64,000 nucleotides of DNA from an uncultured Spirochaetales bacterium (GCA_944388965.1 CALXKL010000017.1:1-64000), one strand, 5' to 3'. Positions 27,810 to 37,488 are shown, counted from the stretch's first letter. The notes: generated from the letters alone by a model not told the origin. Numbers and translations: made by a program.

Positions 27810-29668
27810 TATGCCTCTTTCAGCACATGGTGGCTGTGCTGGTCCGTGAACTCGGGAACGAAACCTCTCAGTCTGGCCTCGAGTTCATCATCACCCATCG
27901 AGTCCATATCATGGTAGAAGGCCATGAACTCGTCCGCATCGAGCTTCTGGTCGTTCAGCTTCGCCTTGAAGACGAGCTTGTCGTCTGTCGGTATGGTGGT
28001 GTCCTCCTTGGCAAGGAGCTCCTCGTAGAGCTTCTCACCGGGACGCAGTCCGGTGACGACTATGCTGCTTCTTCCGTCACCGTAGTACTTGATGAGGCGC
28101 TGGGCGAAGTCGTAGATCTTCACGGGCTGTCCCATGTCGAGGACCATGACCTCCCCACCCTTCGCCATGGCTCCTGCCTTGAGGACGAGACTGACGGCTT
28201 CGGGGATGGCCATGAAGTAGCGGATGATGTCCTTATGTGTGACTGTTATCGGGACGCCGGCATGGATCTGGTCGATGAACAGCGGAAGCATCGAACCACG
28301 GCTGCCGAGGACGTTGCCGAACCTGACGGCGACGATCTCCGTCCTGTTGCTCGTGAGCATCGAGGCGACCAGCTCGACCATCCTCTTGGAAGCCCCCATG
28401 ACGTTGGTAGGGTTCACTGCCTTGTCGGTGGAGATGACCACGACCTTGCCAACGCCGCTGTTCCTTGCAGAAGAGAGGACGTTGTATGAACCGGCAACGT
28501 TCGTGCGGATGATCTCGTCCGGCTCCCTCTCGCCCATGGGCACATGCTTGTAGGCGGCGGCATGGTAGACGATGTCCGGTCTGAACTGCCTGAAGATCCG
28601 CTCGATCTTGGCGGCGTTCCTTATGTCGCACAGGATCGGGATGATGGAGTCGTTTATCTCCTCCTTGAATCCCGTGAGGCGCAGGCCGGAATCATGAAGA
28701 CCGGATTCGTCTATGTCTATCATGACAAGACGCCTTACGCCAAATCCGACGAGCTGCCTGCAGATCTCGCTGCCGATGGAGCCGCAGGCGCCCGTGACGA
28801 GGACGACCTTGTCACGTACCATGGCCTCGATCGGCGCCTTGTCTATCTTGATGAGCGGTCGCCCCAGAAGATCCGGGTAGTCAAGGTTCCTCAGGTCTAT
28901 CTCCCGGGCACCCTGCTGCATCTCGTACAGCGTCGGGATGATCTTCACGTCTGCGCCGTTGTCCTTGGCGGCATCGACGGCCTTGTAGAGATTGTCCTGC
29001 GACAGGTCGGTTATGCCGATGATGACCGTCTTGACCTCATGCTTTCTTATCTGGTCTGAAAGGCTGTCAACTGTCCCGAGGACGGGAAGTCCGAGCACCT
29101 CCGTCTTCTGCAATGAAGAATCGTCGTCAACGAAGCCTATGATGTCGTAGTCCAGCTTGCCTTCGAAGTACTGGCGGGCAAGCGTCGTCCCGATCTCGCC
29201 TGCTCCGTAGACGATGGTCGTCGGATAGTCGCTCCGGGCCTTCTTCCTGTTGGACGCCTGCATGAGGAAGCGGAACGAGAAGCGGGCTCCGAATGAGAAC
29301 AGGAGGAAATAGGAGTACAGGACGAAGGCGAACGACACGCTGTGCGTCCGTCCTGTCAGAATGAGGACAAGCGCCGCAACGGCAAACGACACGATCGTCG
29401 CTTCGAGACCCCGCACCACTATGATGAAAGAGCTGGTCTTCACCCTGACATTGTAATAGTGGAATAGATATAGAAGAACCAGCGTCAGCACTCCTGTGAT
29501 GACGGCGGAGAGGACGTCCATTGCAGAAGCCGGGATGATGATGAATGCAATCATGTAGCCCAGCATGAAGCAGACGATGTCTGCAACTATCTGGATGAGC
29601 ACCTTGTATCTGCGTGACAGGCTCACCATGCCATGCATGCCGGCTATGAAATCTCTCTTTCTGGTCAT
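27809..29668 (-). CDS. PglF/CapD-like UDP-N-acetylglucosamine 4,6-dehydratase
   Basis: A 619-residue membrane-anchored SDR enzyme. Four helices fill the first 130 residues, then an NAD-binding-like domain (TIVYGAGEIGTTLARQYF), then the catalytic dehydratase domain from about residue 270: LVTGACGSIGSEICRQL, YHAAAYKHVPMGE and ISTDKAVNPTNVMGASKRM. It should make UDP-4-keto-6-deoxy-GlcNAc for the aminotransferase next door. ATG at 29668 preferred; a TTG at 29722 would add 18 residues. It is the first gene of the glycan locus, with a 366-base gap before it. Confidence 0.92.
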   Translation of the reverse strand: MTRKRDFIAGMHGMVSLSRRYKVLIQIVADIVCFMLGYMIAFIIIPASAMDVLSAVITGVLTLVLLYLFHYYNVRVKTSSFIIVVRGLEATIVSFAVAALVLILTGRTHSVSFAFVLYSYFLLFSFGARFSFRFLMQASNRKKARSDYPTTIVYGAGEIGTTLARQYFEGKLDYDIIGFVDDDSSLQKTEVLGLPVLGTVDSLSDQIRKHEVKTVIIGITDLSQDNLYKAVDAAKDNGADVKIIPTLYEMQQGAREIDLRNLDYPDLLGRPLIKIDKAPIEAMVRDKVVLVTGACGSIGSEICRQLVGFGVRRLVMIDIDESGLHDSGLRLTGFKEEINDSIIPILCDIRNAAKIERIFRQFRPDIVYHAAAYKHVPMGEREPDEIIRTNVAGSYNVLSSARNSGVGKVVVISTDKAVNPTNVMGASKRMVELVASMLTSNRTEIVAVRFGNVLGSRGSMLPLFIDQIHAGVPITVTHKDIIRYFMAIPEAVSLVLKAGAMAKGGEVMVLDMGQPVKIYDFAQRLIKYYGDGRSSIVVTGLRPGEKLYEELLAKEDTTIPTDDKLVFKAKLNDQKLDADEFMAFYHDMDSMGDDELEARLRGFVPEFTDQHSHHVLKEA

Positions 29669-30034
29669 TGTCCTGCGTCTTTCCGAATAGGTTCCGTCCG
29701 ATGAAGCGGTACCGGGATGCAATGGACAATCAATTCACGGCCTGTGAAAAGAAGACAGGAACCCCAAACCCCATCGACGAGAGTGGACACAGTATGCCAC
29801 AGGACCAACGTATGCAAAGCAGTGCCGCCATCCCCTCATAGCATGCTTCGTGTGCACCCCGATGGGCAGCCGACATGACTCTTCACCTGGCGTCCGCTGG
29901 GCGAACCATGCAGACAGAGCCATGCCGAACGGCGAATTGTCCATCAGGTGCTCATAAAGGCACCGGATTCACTTTAACCCACCGTTTTCCGTTTGGTAAA
30001 CAAGAATCATGGTGCCAATTTGGAAATTGTCAAC
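29669..30034 (-). promoter_or_regulatory. Leader region upstream of the polysaccharide locus
   Basis: 366 bases without a gene. On the minus strand a perfect TTGACA lies at 30033-30028 with a weak ATGATT 17 bases further on (30010-30005). A start there would leave a leader of about 330 nt before the pglF-like ATG. I found no ops/JUMPStart element and no strong terminator; a short stem (CCTGT/ACAGG, near 29739-29757) is the only structure noticed. An attenuated or processively controlled leader is possible but unproven. Confidence 0.35.
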
Positions 30035-30712
30035 CTATTTGGCGGATTTTAACGCCTGGCAATCGACGGGGAGCCTTCCCGTGGACTTGAAGAAGAGGAT
30101 CTTCAGATAGAAGTCGACGAAGCTCTCCTTGAAGTAGCAGGCCCCGTCATAAAGCAGCGACACCCTCATGTCGGAAAAGCGTCTGCCCCTGTTGTTGTAG
30201 AGTCTGCACTTCCTCAAATCGTGCTCGTTTCTGTGCGAATAGCATCTGTATGGGCTGAAGCGCTCCCGCTCTTCAGCGTCCATCAGGTCATAGCGGGCAC
30301 ATGAATATTCATACATGGCCATCAGATACCTGTCCACATCGCCGCGTGTCACGATCTGGGTTTCGTCATAGCGGGCATCCCGGAACTCCTTCAGGTATTC
30401 CCTTTCTCCGGACAATGCGGCGATCAGAAGGACAATGGAAGAGTCGACCAGCCGGGCCATGCGGCCAAGCGTACCCAGGTACATGTCCCAGGGGGTGCCC
30501 GACTCAAGGACCCTGTCGATCCGGGCGAAATAGTCGTCGCACATTCCCGCCTTCCTTGAGGCAGCGCACCATTCGTCCCTGAAGGCCATATGGCGTCTAC
30601 GCCTCACATCATAGCGGCCCTCTAGAAAATGGAAGAGCCTGAGCCCCATCCTGTAATCGAAACCCGTGTGTCCGGAAGTTGTCTGAGATGATGTCCTGTC
30701 GTCGTCCTGCAT
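30035..30712 (-). CDS. Hypothetical protein
   Basis: 225 residues, not recognised. It is basic, with many Arg and Tyr, has no signal peptide and no membrane helix except a weakly hydrophobic stretch SSIVLLIAALSG near the middle. The C-terminal half is rich in RNEHDLRKCRLYNNRGRRF-type charged sequence, which could bind nucleic acid. GGAGAGGAGACTC is an excellent ribosome-binding site for the ATG at 30712; a longer frame adds 41 residues without support. It stands alone between the glycan locus and the defence island. Confidence 0.6.
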   Translation of the reverse strand: MQDDDRTSSQTTSGHTGFDYRMGLRLFHFLEGRYDVRRRRHMAFRDEWCAASRKAGMCDDYFARIDRVLESGTPWDMYLGTLGRMARLVDSSIVLLIAALSGEREYLKEFRDARYDETQIVTRGDVDRYLMAMYEYSCARYDLMDAEERERFSPYRCYSHRNEHDLRKCRLYNNRGRRFSDMRVSLLYDGACYFKESFVDFYLKILFFKSTGRLPVDCQALKSAK

Positions 30713-31519
30713 GAGTCTCCTCTCCAATGATGATCTTTCCACACCTTCACCATCCCAGGCTCCCTCTCCTGTCATCCACTCCGGCTGGAGTGGAACGCAT
30801 CCGGACTGTACGCAGAAGGACGCACATGATGGCACGCCCTGCAGTTTCTGTTGACAAGGTGGCCGCTTTGCAGAGTATCTTCTCTACCCATGTGCATCTG
30901 CCGATCCTGCTCCTTTACGAAGTATTTCCCTACCACACAAGACACACGAAGATCCATGATGCATATGACGAGGAAGACCGCTCTGCATTCATGCCCATAT
31001 GACTGTCATGAAACCTTGCGGGTCCCGGTATCCGGAAGCAGTGGCAGACTAGCAGAAAAGGGAGGGATGCGCAAGATGTAGTTTTCACAATTTTAATTGT
31101 TTTTTTTGATAATTCAGCTTAATTAAAGAAGCAATGGCCTTTCACATGAGTGAAAAGGAGGCTTTGTTGTTCAGTTTTGCAACCTGCGCTTTCATATTAC
31201 CCAGGCATTACATTGTCCCTGTGGGTGAAAGAACGCAAGATGGTCTGGACAGGAACAGGACACCAAGCCTCAGATGATTGATGAACGATACACGATACTT
31301 GACAGACCCGCGTCTTGTAGCCCCTTCATCGATTTCCATGATGATAGGCATCTGGATGAGCAGATCACCCGGGACCCGCAAAATGCCCTTATATAGATAC
31401 TTCCTGGCTTACAACAGCCCTCTTCACCAAACCGGGTATCATGAATTCCGGGCCTTCGATTGTTCCCGGGAATCCTGAAAAACGTGCATATCCGACTGGC
31501 TTGTTTCAGACAACAGGAC
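30713..31519. other. Intergenic gap, no gene seen
   Basis: About 800 bases with only short, unconvincing frames on both strands. An AT-rich patch near 31080-31130 contains CAATTTTAATTG followed by eight T, a weak AT-only hairpin. It marks the left edge of the defence island; nothing else can be supported. Confidence 0.5.
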
Positions 31520-32149
31520 TCATTTTCGTCTCATCCTACCCACCAGCTTATACATGTCCGTTGTCGGTGAGAAATCCGCACAGTACCGGCAATAGCCTGA
31601 AGCAAGAGCCTTCTTCTCAAGGTTCTCTGCATTTCTGATAGCCGATTCGATATTGTCCTTTATAAGCTTATGGATTCCGTCCAGGGATTTCGCATACCCC
31701 TTGATATACCGATCCATATCCTTGACAAGTTCACTGCTGGAGGCATATCGCCTCGGGCTGGATGTATAGTGGCATATGAACCACAGCTCAAAGCAGGGAT
31801 TCGAGACTATTATCTGGATCTCATTCTTCTTTGCGAGTCTCAATGCCTCCTGTAACGGCTTCTCCTTGTCTCTGCTGCAGTCCATATCCAGGAGGCAGAA
31901 GGCAAGATCTCCTTCTCTGGAATCGAAACCGAGATCCTCCATCGTCGAGATAAGACCTTTGACCATTCCGACAGGATCCGTACTTGCATCACGTGAGCGA
32001 TGAAGCTTCATACCTCCTACATCCCGGACAAAGTCCTTCAGGTAATATGTCTCTGTCCTGTTATGGCCTTCTGCAGCAAACAGGACAAGCCTGTTACGTC
32101 GTCGGCAGTGGCGCACTCCCTTGTCCTTGTCATCACGTCTTCTTGCCAT
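31520..32149 (-). CDS. RloB-like protein, partner of the AAA ATPase upstream (AbiL-type defence)
   Basis: A 209-residue protein of the RloB family. LVLFAAEGHNRTETYYLKDF has the E-x(3)-TE pattern, LAFCLLDMDCSRD the DxD, and VSNPCFELWFICHY the family signature. These acidic motifs recall Toprim-type nucleases. It follows the RloA-like ATPase by six bases; such pairs (RloA/RloB, AbiLi/AbiLii) are known or suspected abortive-infection modules. Tail is basic (LVGRMRRK). Confidence 0.85.
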   Translation of the reverse strand: MARRRDDKDKGVRHCRRRNRLVLFAAEGHNRTETYYLKDFVRDVGGMKLHRSRDASTDPVGMVKGLISTMEDLGFDSREGDLAFCLLDMDCSRDKEKPLQEALRLAKKNEIQIIVSNPCFELWFICHYTSSPRRYASSSELVKDMDRYIKGYAKSLDGIHKLIKDNIESAIRNAENLEKKALASGYCRYCADFSPTTDMYKLVGRMRRK

Positions 32150-32155
32150 ATTCGT

Positions 32156-33370
32156 CTACACAATGTCCGGGACTGCGCCAAACCTTCCAGCCATATATGC
32201 CTTGCGGACATCCTCATTGAGCCTGACCGGGAAATCGTCAAGGGAATACAGCTCGGAGACACCCGTATCGTTATCCTTGTCGACGAAGAGAATCTGATCC
32301 CGCCTGAACAGTTTCAGCGTCATGACTTCCGTACTATGCAAGGTGACAATCAGCTGAGCTCCATGAGGATTCGTATCCGATGAGTTGAACAGCCCTATGA
32401 GATACTGAAGGAGATCGGGATGCATGCTCGAATCAAGTTCATCGACACAGAATACATAGCCATTATCCAGTGCCTTCTTCAATTGAGGACTGAGAAAGAA
32501 CAGATTCTGGGTACCTCTCGATTCCTCTGACATCTGCAGATCATATGCCACACGCCGGCCATCATCAGTTCGTATGTCATGTCTGGATACGACCTTGTAT
32601 TCCTTCGAGCGCACCAGCTCACCACGAGGAACAGAGGGCATGTTCACAGTCCTCGCCTCGACAGTGTAATCGCTTATGTTGATGTCCGATTCCTTCAGGA
32701 GCCTGGTCGTGAACTGCCTGAGCTCTCCATTCCTGTCTGCCTCATATAGTTCAAGCGACTGCAGCATCGGCTGCTGTGAGTCGAACACGTCGATGTACCG
32801 GCTGAACCACATGAATGCCTCCTTCGTCGCATCGGCATTCCAGTTCGTCGCCGTTGCCAGAAACAGCTTGTTCGGGGTGTTCCGTTCCTTCAGCGGATCC
32901 AGAATACGTGCCGTATTACTGTTGAAGAAATCATATTTCTCCCCCTTGCGGGAGAACACGCGAGTCGGCCTCTGAGAGGAATAGAGCACCAGATGCTCTT
33001 CCGTCACCTTCTTTCTGGTACATGAAAAGCCATATACATACCTTCGCGAACCCAACATGAATTCGAACTCGAATGAACTGTCCTTTCTGCCGCCATCACA
33101 GAAGGCGAACGGCTCCACGAATGGAATCTGGCTGTCGATCTGCCTCGTGACCGATGTCCTCACAATCATTATCGCCGCCACAAGGGCCTTGATCAGATTG
33201 GACTTTCCTGCGGCATTCGGGCCATATATCACCGCCGATTTCAACGCCCTTGCCCCATGCGCTTCACTGACTAAATTCTCAGGATGCTCGTTACTACCAG
33301 AAGCCTTCAATGAAAGCACAGCCGTTTCCTTGAACGACCTGAAATTACTCACCTTGAATTCCAAAAGCAT
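32156..33370 (-). CDS. RloA-like AAA15 ATPase (AbiL-type defence)
   Basis: A 404-residue ABC-type ATPase of the AAA15/AbiEii-RloA group. FKVSNFRSFKETAVLSL is the usual start, IYGPNAAGKSNLIKALV the Walker A, and YVFCVDELDSSMHPDLLQYL the Walker B with following D-loop. Ends with AYMAGRFGAVPDI as in homologues. Expected to sense phage and unleash the RloB partner. Start taken at the ATG at 33370; an ATG at 33430 overlaps the likely -10 box. A near-perfect inverted repeat sits in the promoter, suggesting self-control. Confidence 0.88.
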   Translation of the reverse strand: MLLEFKVSNFRSFKETAVLSLKASGSNEHPENLVSEAHGARALKSAVIYGPNAAGKSNLIKALVAAIMIVRTSVTRQIDSQIPFVEPFAFCDGGRKDSSFEFEFMLGSRRYVYGFSCTRKKVTEEHLVLYSSQRPTRVFSRKGEKYDFFNSNTARILDPLKERNTPNKLFLATATNWNADATKEAFMWFSRYIDVFDSQQPMLQSLELYEADRNGELRQFTTRLLKESDINISDYTVEARTVNMPSVPRGELVRSKEYKVVSRHDIRTDDGRRVAYDLQMSEESRGTQNLFFLSPQLKKALDNGYVFCVDELDSSMHPDLLQYLIGLFNSSDTNPHGAQLIVTLHSTEVMTLKLFRRDQILFVDKDNDTGVSELYSLDDFPVRLNEDVRKAYMAGRFGAVPDIV

Positions 33371-33428
33371 ATACCCGACACAAGCTCCTTCTCCCTGAAT
33401 GGTAAGAAATATAACTCGGAAAATCAAC

Positions 33429-33455
33429 ATTATAAACCAGAAATTTGCAATTTCT
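33429..33455 (-). promoter_or_regulatory. Promoter -10 box with a 17-bp inverted-repeat operator
   Basis: A perfect inverted repeat AGAAATT-TGC-AATTTCT (33439-33455) ends four bases upstream of a perfect TATAAT (minus strand, 33434-33429) in front of the RloA-like gene. A protein bound there would cover the spacer between the -35 and -10 positions and block transcription. Confidence 0.6.
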
Positions 33456-33669
33456 ATTCAAAAACTGGAAATATGGCAATATGGACTTCACCATTTCAAA
33501 CCTAGATCTTCCATGCATCATCCGCAGACCATGTCATCGACGGTCATGTAGCAGAATCAGTCCGCAATTCCAAGCAATAGCGTAGACAAAGAACCGCCAT
33601 TGTCAAATGTCTACCGGATTCCTGTACCATGCAAAGCATGGAAAATCTGTTTCCTGCCGATTCGGAATA

Positions 33670-36660
33670 TCAATGCTGTAATAGAGGAATCTGGTCATCG
33701 ACAAGTTCCATTGCCGTATTCGCATCCACTATGCGCATGATCGTCCCTGCCTCCTCGCTCTTCCTGCACATCCCCAATGGCTGGATCTCTCCATACCAGC
33801 TGATTCTTCCATCTATGATTATGCAGTTCATCTGTCTTTCACAGGAAGTCCATGGCAAGTCGAGACGGGACAGCATTTCATCAACGGCATTCTTCAACTT
33901 GCCGTCCATCTTTTGAAGTCCACCTTGAATCCCGATCCTGATACCGTCATCTTCGCCTCTTGCCTTGACCGCTTCCAGAATGCGTTTTGTGGTGGAGGAA
34001 GGAAGAATGAACGAAAAGAAGACGAATACGCTTCTGGCCGCCGATGCGATATCGGCAAGCAGCACCTCGAGAAAATCCTTCTCACCATAGAGGATCTTCA
34101 CCTGGGGAGCATGCTCATCTCCTGAAGGAAGGAATCCCAGTTTCCTGTAGATTCTCTGCCTGCTTGCAAACATGCGCGACAATGCGGGAATTCTGTAGTC
34201 GACATAGTCATAGATGGTCACGGAGGTCTTCCCCTGCGATAACCGTGACAGCCGACCTGCACATTGCTGCACTATCCGCTCCTGCTTGAAGGGAGAGGCC
34301 AGGAACAACGTGTCGAGAGAAGGCAGGTCGACGCCCTCTCCGAGCAGTTTGTCCGTCGCTATGAGAACATCCGGACGATCCGCGTTCCGGACTCCATCAA
34401 GGACGGTCCTTGCCTCTTTTCTGGACATAGTCCCATCAAGCGCTACGCACGGGATTTCGGCCCTCTCAAGGGCATCGGCGATGGAGCTGTTCTGTTCAAG
34501 TCTTCTCGTGAACACGAGAATCCTGTGTCCGTCACGATATGCGGATGCGATATCGTCTGCGATTGTCGCCGACCTGTCTTCATTACATGAAAGGTCATCC
34601 ATCATGGCGGCGAATGAAGTGTTCCGCCTGTCACTGGATATCGTGGTCTCCAGAAACCGTGGCACATAGCGTTGCATCATCCCCCGTTCATAGGCAAGCT
34701 GCGCAGCCGATACACCGTAGACGACAGGTCCACATTGGGAATAGACGATACGCTCAAGACCGTCTGCCCTCTTCACAGTCGCGGAAAGCCCGAGGACATG
34801 TTTCGGAGCAAGATGTTCCAGGACGAATCTGGACTTCTGCGCCGCGATATGATGACACTCGTCGACTATCACGAATCCATAGGCCAAGGCGAAATCGAAA
34901 TCACCCGACTCGATTCTTGCAGAAAGTGTCTGCAACGTCACGATGTCGAGTACTCCGGAAAGACGGTCATGCCCACCTCCAAGCATTCCAGGCACCTTCC
35001 GGCTCCGCCCTTTTTCCGTCTTCATTGTAGAGACGGTCTCGATTTCCATGAGCTGTCGTATCTTCTCGGCCCATTGGTCCAGAAGGTTTCTGGATGGGAC
35101 AATCACAAGGGTACGCTCCTTGCGCTTCATCGCGGTGGACAAGGCGACATAGGTCTTCCCGAAACCTGTCGCACCGGCCAATATCCCGATATCCGACTCG
35201 AGAATCTTCTCGAGTGCCTCCTTCTGCCGGGGCCAGAGATCCTTCCGCCCCCGAGCCAGGAAATCGCCGGTGCTGACCCTATGATCCTCAACCACATAGT
35301 CGCCTCCAACAGTCTTGAGGACAGTCTCCACCGCATGAAGCAGTCCCCGTGGGAGCTTCAGCACTCTCTCGTTCTCCTCATACAATGGTATTCGGGAGGC
35401 GATATCCCCGGCATGTCCATCATTGCGAACCAGGGTCTTGTAGTATTCCGGGCTGGATATCGTCGCCATTCTCCTGAATGCCTCCTGCGCCTTCGAGGAC
35501 AGCACGTTCTTGTCGAGGCCGACTCCACTCGAAAGGTAGAGCACCATCCTATCGGAGAAGTCCTTTCTCTCGAGTCTTGGAATTCTCCTGATCCATCCGG
35601 GATTCATCTCCTCATCGCTCGGCATCGAAGAAATTGAAGCGGAATATCCTGAATCATGGATACGCAATATCGCCTCGACTTCCGCCTTCGAATGTCTGTG
35701 GACAGTGGAAAGGTATGTCAGTTGTTCTCCAAGAGGAATCGGAGAGCCGTCATCATCCATGAAGACAGTACACCCCCGCATTGCAGCGGATGCCACAAGT
35801 GGAAGCAGAATAAGATTGCCTATTCCACCCTTCGTCAATGAATCCTGTGCGGGAAACATCCTGTCATATGAATCTAGACTGATTGAAGGATGATTCTCGC
35901 GTGTCTTGTCTATCACGGCTGCGGCCAGTCTTCTGGCAAGTGAAGCCGGTACGTCTTCACTGAAGAACGTCCACAGATGGGCGCCCTTTCCACTACAGCT
36001 CCGTTCCCACAGCATCGCGATGCCCATTTCCCTTGCTGTCTTCACAAGCAGCCGTGCATCGCTCTGCCATGAGGCCGAATCGAGATCGATTGCAACGAAT
36101 CTGGTGACATTCCCATCCTTCAGAGGGTATATTCCAATGGCTCCCAGACACTGTTCATCGTGGTTTGAGAGATTCCTGCGTACTATCTCGTCTGCAGTCA
36201 GCCGAGGCCTGATCCTGTAGTCACATGTCTTGCAGAATGCTCCACTCTCCCTGCCCTGCCGGATTGGACAGCAGTCGTTCCATCGGTTGCTGCACACGGG
36301 GTAATACCCTACACCCTTTGGTGATTTAGACCGTCCTCTGGTTGCATATACGTCCATACGAGGCGAGAAGAGATCGATCATGAACCCGGCCTTCGACATT
36401 ACATCAGGGAAGTCGACAGGTTCCCTGTCACACTCGACTGCAGGAAGTCGTATGTCATCGGTTTTCTGCTGAAGTTGAGCAGAAAGACTGTCACGTTGTG
36501 CAACAAGGGATACTAGACGCTCGTTCAGTTCGGATATCTGCGCATCCATCTCGGCAATCCGTTCGCGAAGACCTCTCTCATCAAGTCCACTAAGCGAAGC
36601 CTCTCCTGCCAGAGTCATGCTGTCTATGAAAAGGCTGTCAGGAACATTGGACATAGCCAT
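33670..36660 (-). CDS. TOTE-type primase-helicase with degenerate phospholipase-D-like tail
   Basis: A 996-residue multidomain protein. A coiled coil (about 25-70) leads into an archaeo-eukaryotic primase-like domain (about 85-330) with a Cys cluster (CPIRQGRESGAFCKTC), DLDS (VAIDLDSASW) and SGKGAHLWTFF. Then comes an SF2 helicase with Walker A LAGATGFGKTYVA, box II VDECHHIAAQ and box VI QQCAGRLSRL. The last 150 residues look like a phospholipase-D fold, IIIDGRISWYGEIQPLG, but the HxK of the HKD motif reads QMN. Homologues belong to TOTE conflict systems, thought to act against invasive DNA. Start could also be the ATG at 36654; no clear ribosome-binding site. Confidence 0.82.
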   Translation of the reverse strand: MAMSNVPDSLFIDSMTLAGEASLSGLDERGLRERIAEMDAQISELNERLVSLVAQRDSLSAQLQQKTDDIRLPAVECDREPVDFPDVMSKAGFMIDLFSPRMDVYATRGRSKSPKGVGYYPVCSNRWNDCCPIRQGRESGAFCKTCDYRIRPRLTADEIVRRNLSNHDEQCLGAIGIYPLKDGNVTRFVAIDLDSASWQSDARLLVKTAREMGIAMLWERSCSGKGAHLWTFFSEDVPASLARRLAAAVIDKTRENHPSISLDSYDRMFPAQDSLTKGGIGNLILLPLVASAAMRGCTVFMDDDGSPIPLGEQLTYLSTVHRHSKAEVEAILRIHDSGYSASISSMPSDEEMNPGWIRRIPRLERKDFSDRMVLYLSSGVGLDKNVLSSKAQEAFRRMATISSPEYYKTLVRNDGHAGDIASRIPLYEENERVLKLPRGLLHAVETVLKTVGGDYVVEDHRVSTGDFLARGRKDLWPRQKEALEKILESDIGILAGATGFGKTYVALSTAMKRKERTLVIVPSRNLLDQWAEKIRQLMEIETVSTMKTEKGRSRKVPGMLGGGHDRLSGVLDIVTLQTLSARIESGDFDFALAYGFVIVDECHHIAAQKSRFVLEHLAPKHVLGLSATVKRADGLERIVYSQCGPVVYGVSAAQLAYERGMMQRYVPRFLETTISSDRRNTSFAAMMDDLSCNEDRSATIADDIASAYRDGHRILVFTRRLEQNSSIADALERAEIPCVALDGTMSRKEARTVLDGVRNADRPDVLIATDKLLGEGVDLPSLDTLFLASPFKQERIVQQCAGRLSRLSQGKTSVTIYDYVDYRIPALSRMFASRQRIYRKLGFLPSGDEHAPQVKILYGEKDFLEVLLADIASAARSVFVFFSFILPSSTTKRILEAVKARGEDDGIRIGIQGGLQKMDGKLKNAVDEMLSRLDLPWTSCERQMNCIIIDGRISWYGEIQPLGMCRKSEEAGTIMRIVDANTAMELVDDQIPLLQH

Positions 36661-37115
36661 ACATTACCACAGATCGACATGGACCCATGCCGTTTCTGAC
36701 GTCAAATCTCTGCATCTGGAATTGGAGCTATGCTGGAATGGACTTTCGTCCGCAGACTGTCTTTTCCCTGATCTTGCCGGTTTACTCACATTTGTGGTTA
36801 CTAGATTCTATTTTCATGCGGTATCTGCTTTCCTTGGAGCAAGCAGATACGACCGAAATCACCATCCAGGCATGACATGAATGATGTGTGCGGTGCAGAC
36901 TCTCATTGTCGGGTTATCATTCACGTCGGCTGTCACAAACATCACAGTAAGAAAGCGGTCTGGGTCACAGCAAGCCTTCTGTAGGCACATCGATTCATCC
37001 GCTGTGCACCCACCAAGGATAGCTGCAACAGCTTTGCAGAAGAAATGGAATCCCTCACAAACATGAGGACAACAACAGTTTACCTGCAACCCATCTCGAC
37101 CGACATTGCCGAAGA
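36661..37115. other. Intergenic gap, no convincing gene
   Basis: About 450 bases between the DUF2188 gene and the primase-helicase gene. The minus strand has a Cys-rich frame of about 75 codons (36859-37089), but it starts with TTG, lacks a ribosome-binding site and matches nothing I know. No RNA gene or repeat seen. Confidence 0.45.
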
Positions 37116-37352
37116 TTACCCACGTGGTGGGAATGGGTCGCCACCATGGGAATCCTTCTGCCCAATCTTTCCATCCTTGTTATGGATGAAGAGCTCTGTT
37201 CCCTGATTACGCGAGATAATTCTTGCCGCATCAATCGCATCCTGTTTTGTATCAAAATGTCCGCTGGCTCTAGTTGCCCCGCTCCTTTTGACATCCCAGC
37301 CTCCATCGTTGTTCTTCACAACATGATGCTGTCCACCAGACTTGCCATTCAT
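37116..37352 (-). CDS. DUF2188 domain protein
   Basis: A 78-residue protein that is almost wholly one DUF2188 domain: QHHVVKNNDGGWDVKRSGA, then DTKQDAIDAARIISRNQGTE and the hallmark tail KDSHGGDPFPPRG. The function of the domain is unknown; such small proteins appear in defence and mobile regions. AGGAGG eight bases before the ATG at 37352 supports this start over a longer frame. It is divergent from the ATPase-protease pair. Confidence 0.85.
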   Translation of the reverse strand: MNGKSGGQHHVVKNNDGGWDVKRSGATRASGHFDTKQDAIDAARIISRNQGTELFIHNKDGKIGQKDSHGGDPFPPRG

Positions 37353-37459
37353 TGCATCAACCTCCTGAAAAGCCACATCGGGTCTTCGTTTGCAATATCC
37401 TGAATCCACACAACCGTACTCTTTCCACGCATATGATTGGACACGCCGATAAAATGCCA

Positions 37460-37488
37460 TTGACAGTGTCCCATTATACAACTACCAT
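37460..37488 (+). promoter_or_regulatory. Possible promoter of the AAA ATPase-subtilase pair
   Basis: TTGACA (37460-37465), 17-base spacer, TACCAT (37483-37488), ending 27 bases before the ATG at 37516. Confidence 0.45.

Noticed and set aside
31088-31112. CAATTTTAATTG followed by eight T as a terminator
   Set aside because: The stem is five A-T rich pairs with a two-base loop, too weak, and no gene ends close to it on that strand.
31520-33370. Reading the ATPase-partner pair as a PARIS system
   Set aside because: PARIS pairs an AAA15 ATPase with a DUF4435 protein; the partner here has the RloB signature NPCFELWF instead.
33627-33641. CCATGC-AAA-GCATGG hairpin after the primase-helicase gene
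   Set aside because: A six-pair stem without a T run in either direction; could be chance, so not called as a terminator.
36859-37089. Cys-rich frame of about 76 codons on the minus strand
   Set aside because: TTG start, no ribosome-binding site, no recognisable fold; too weak to call a gene.
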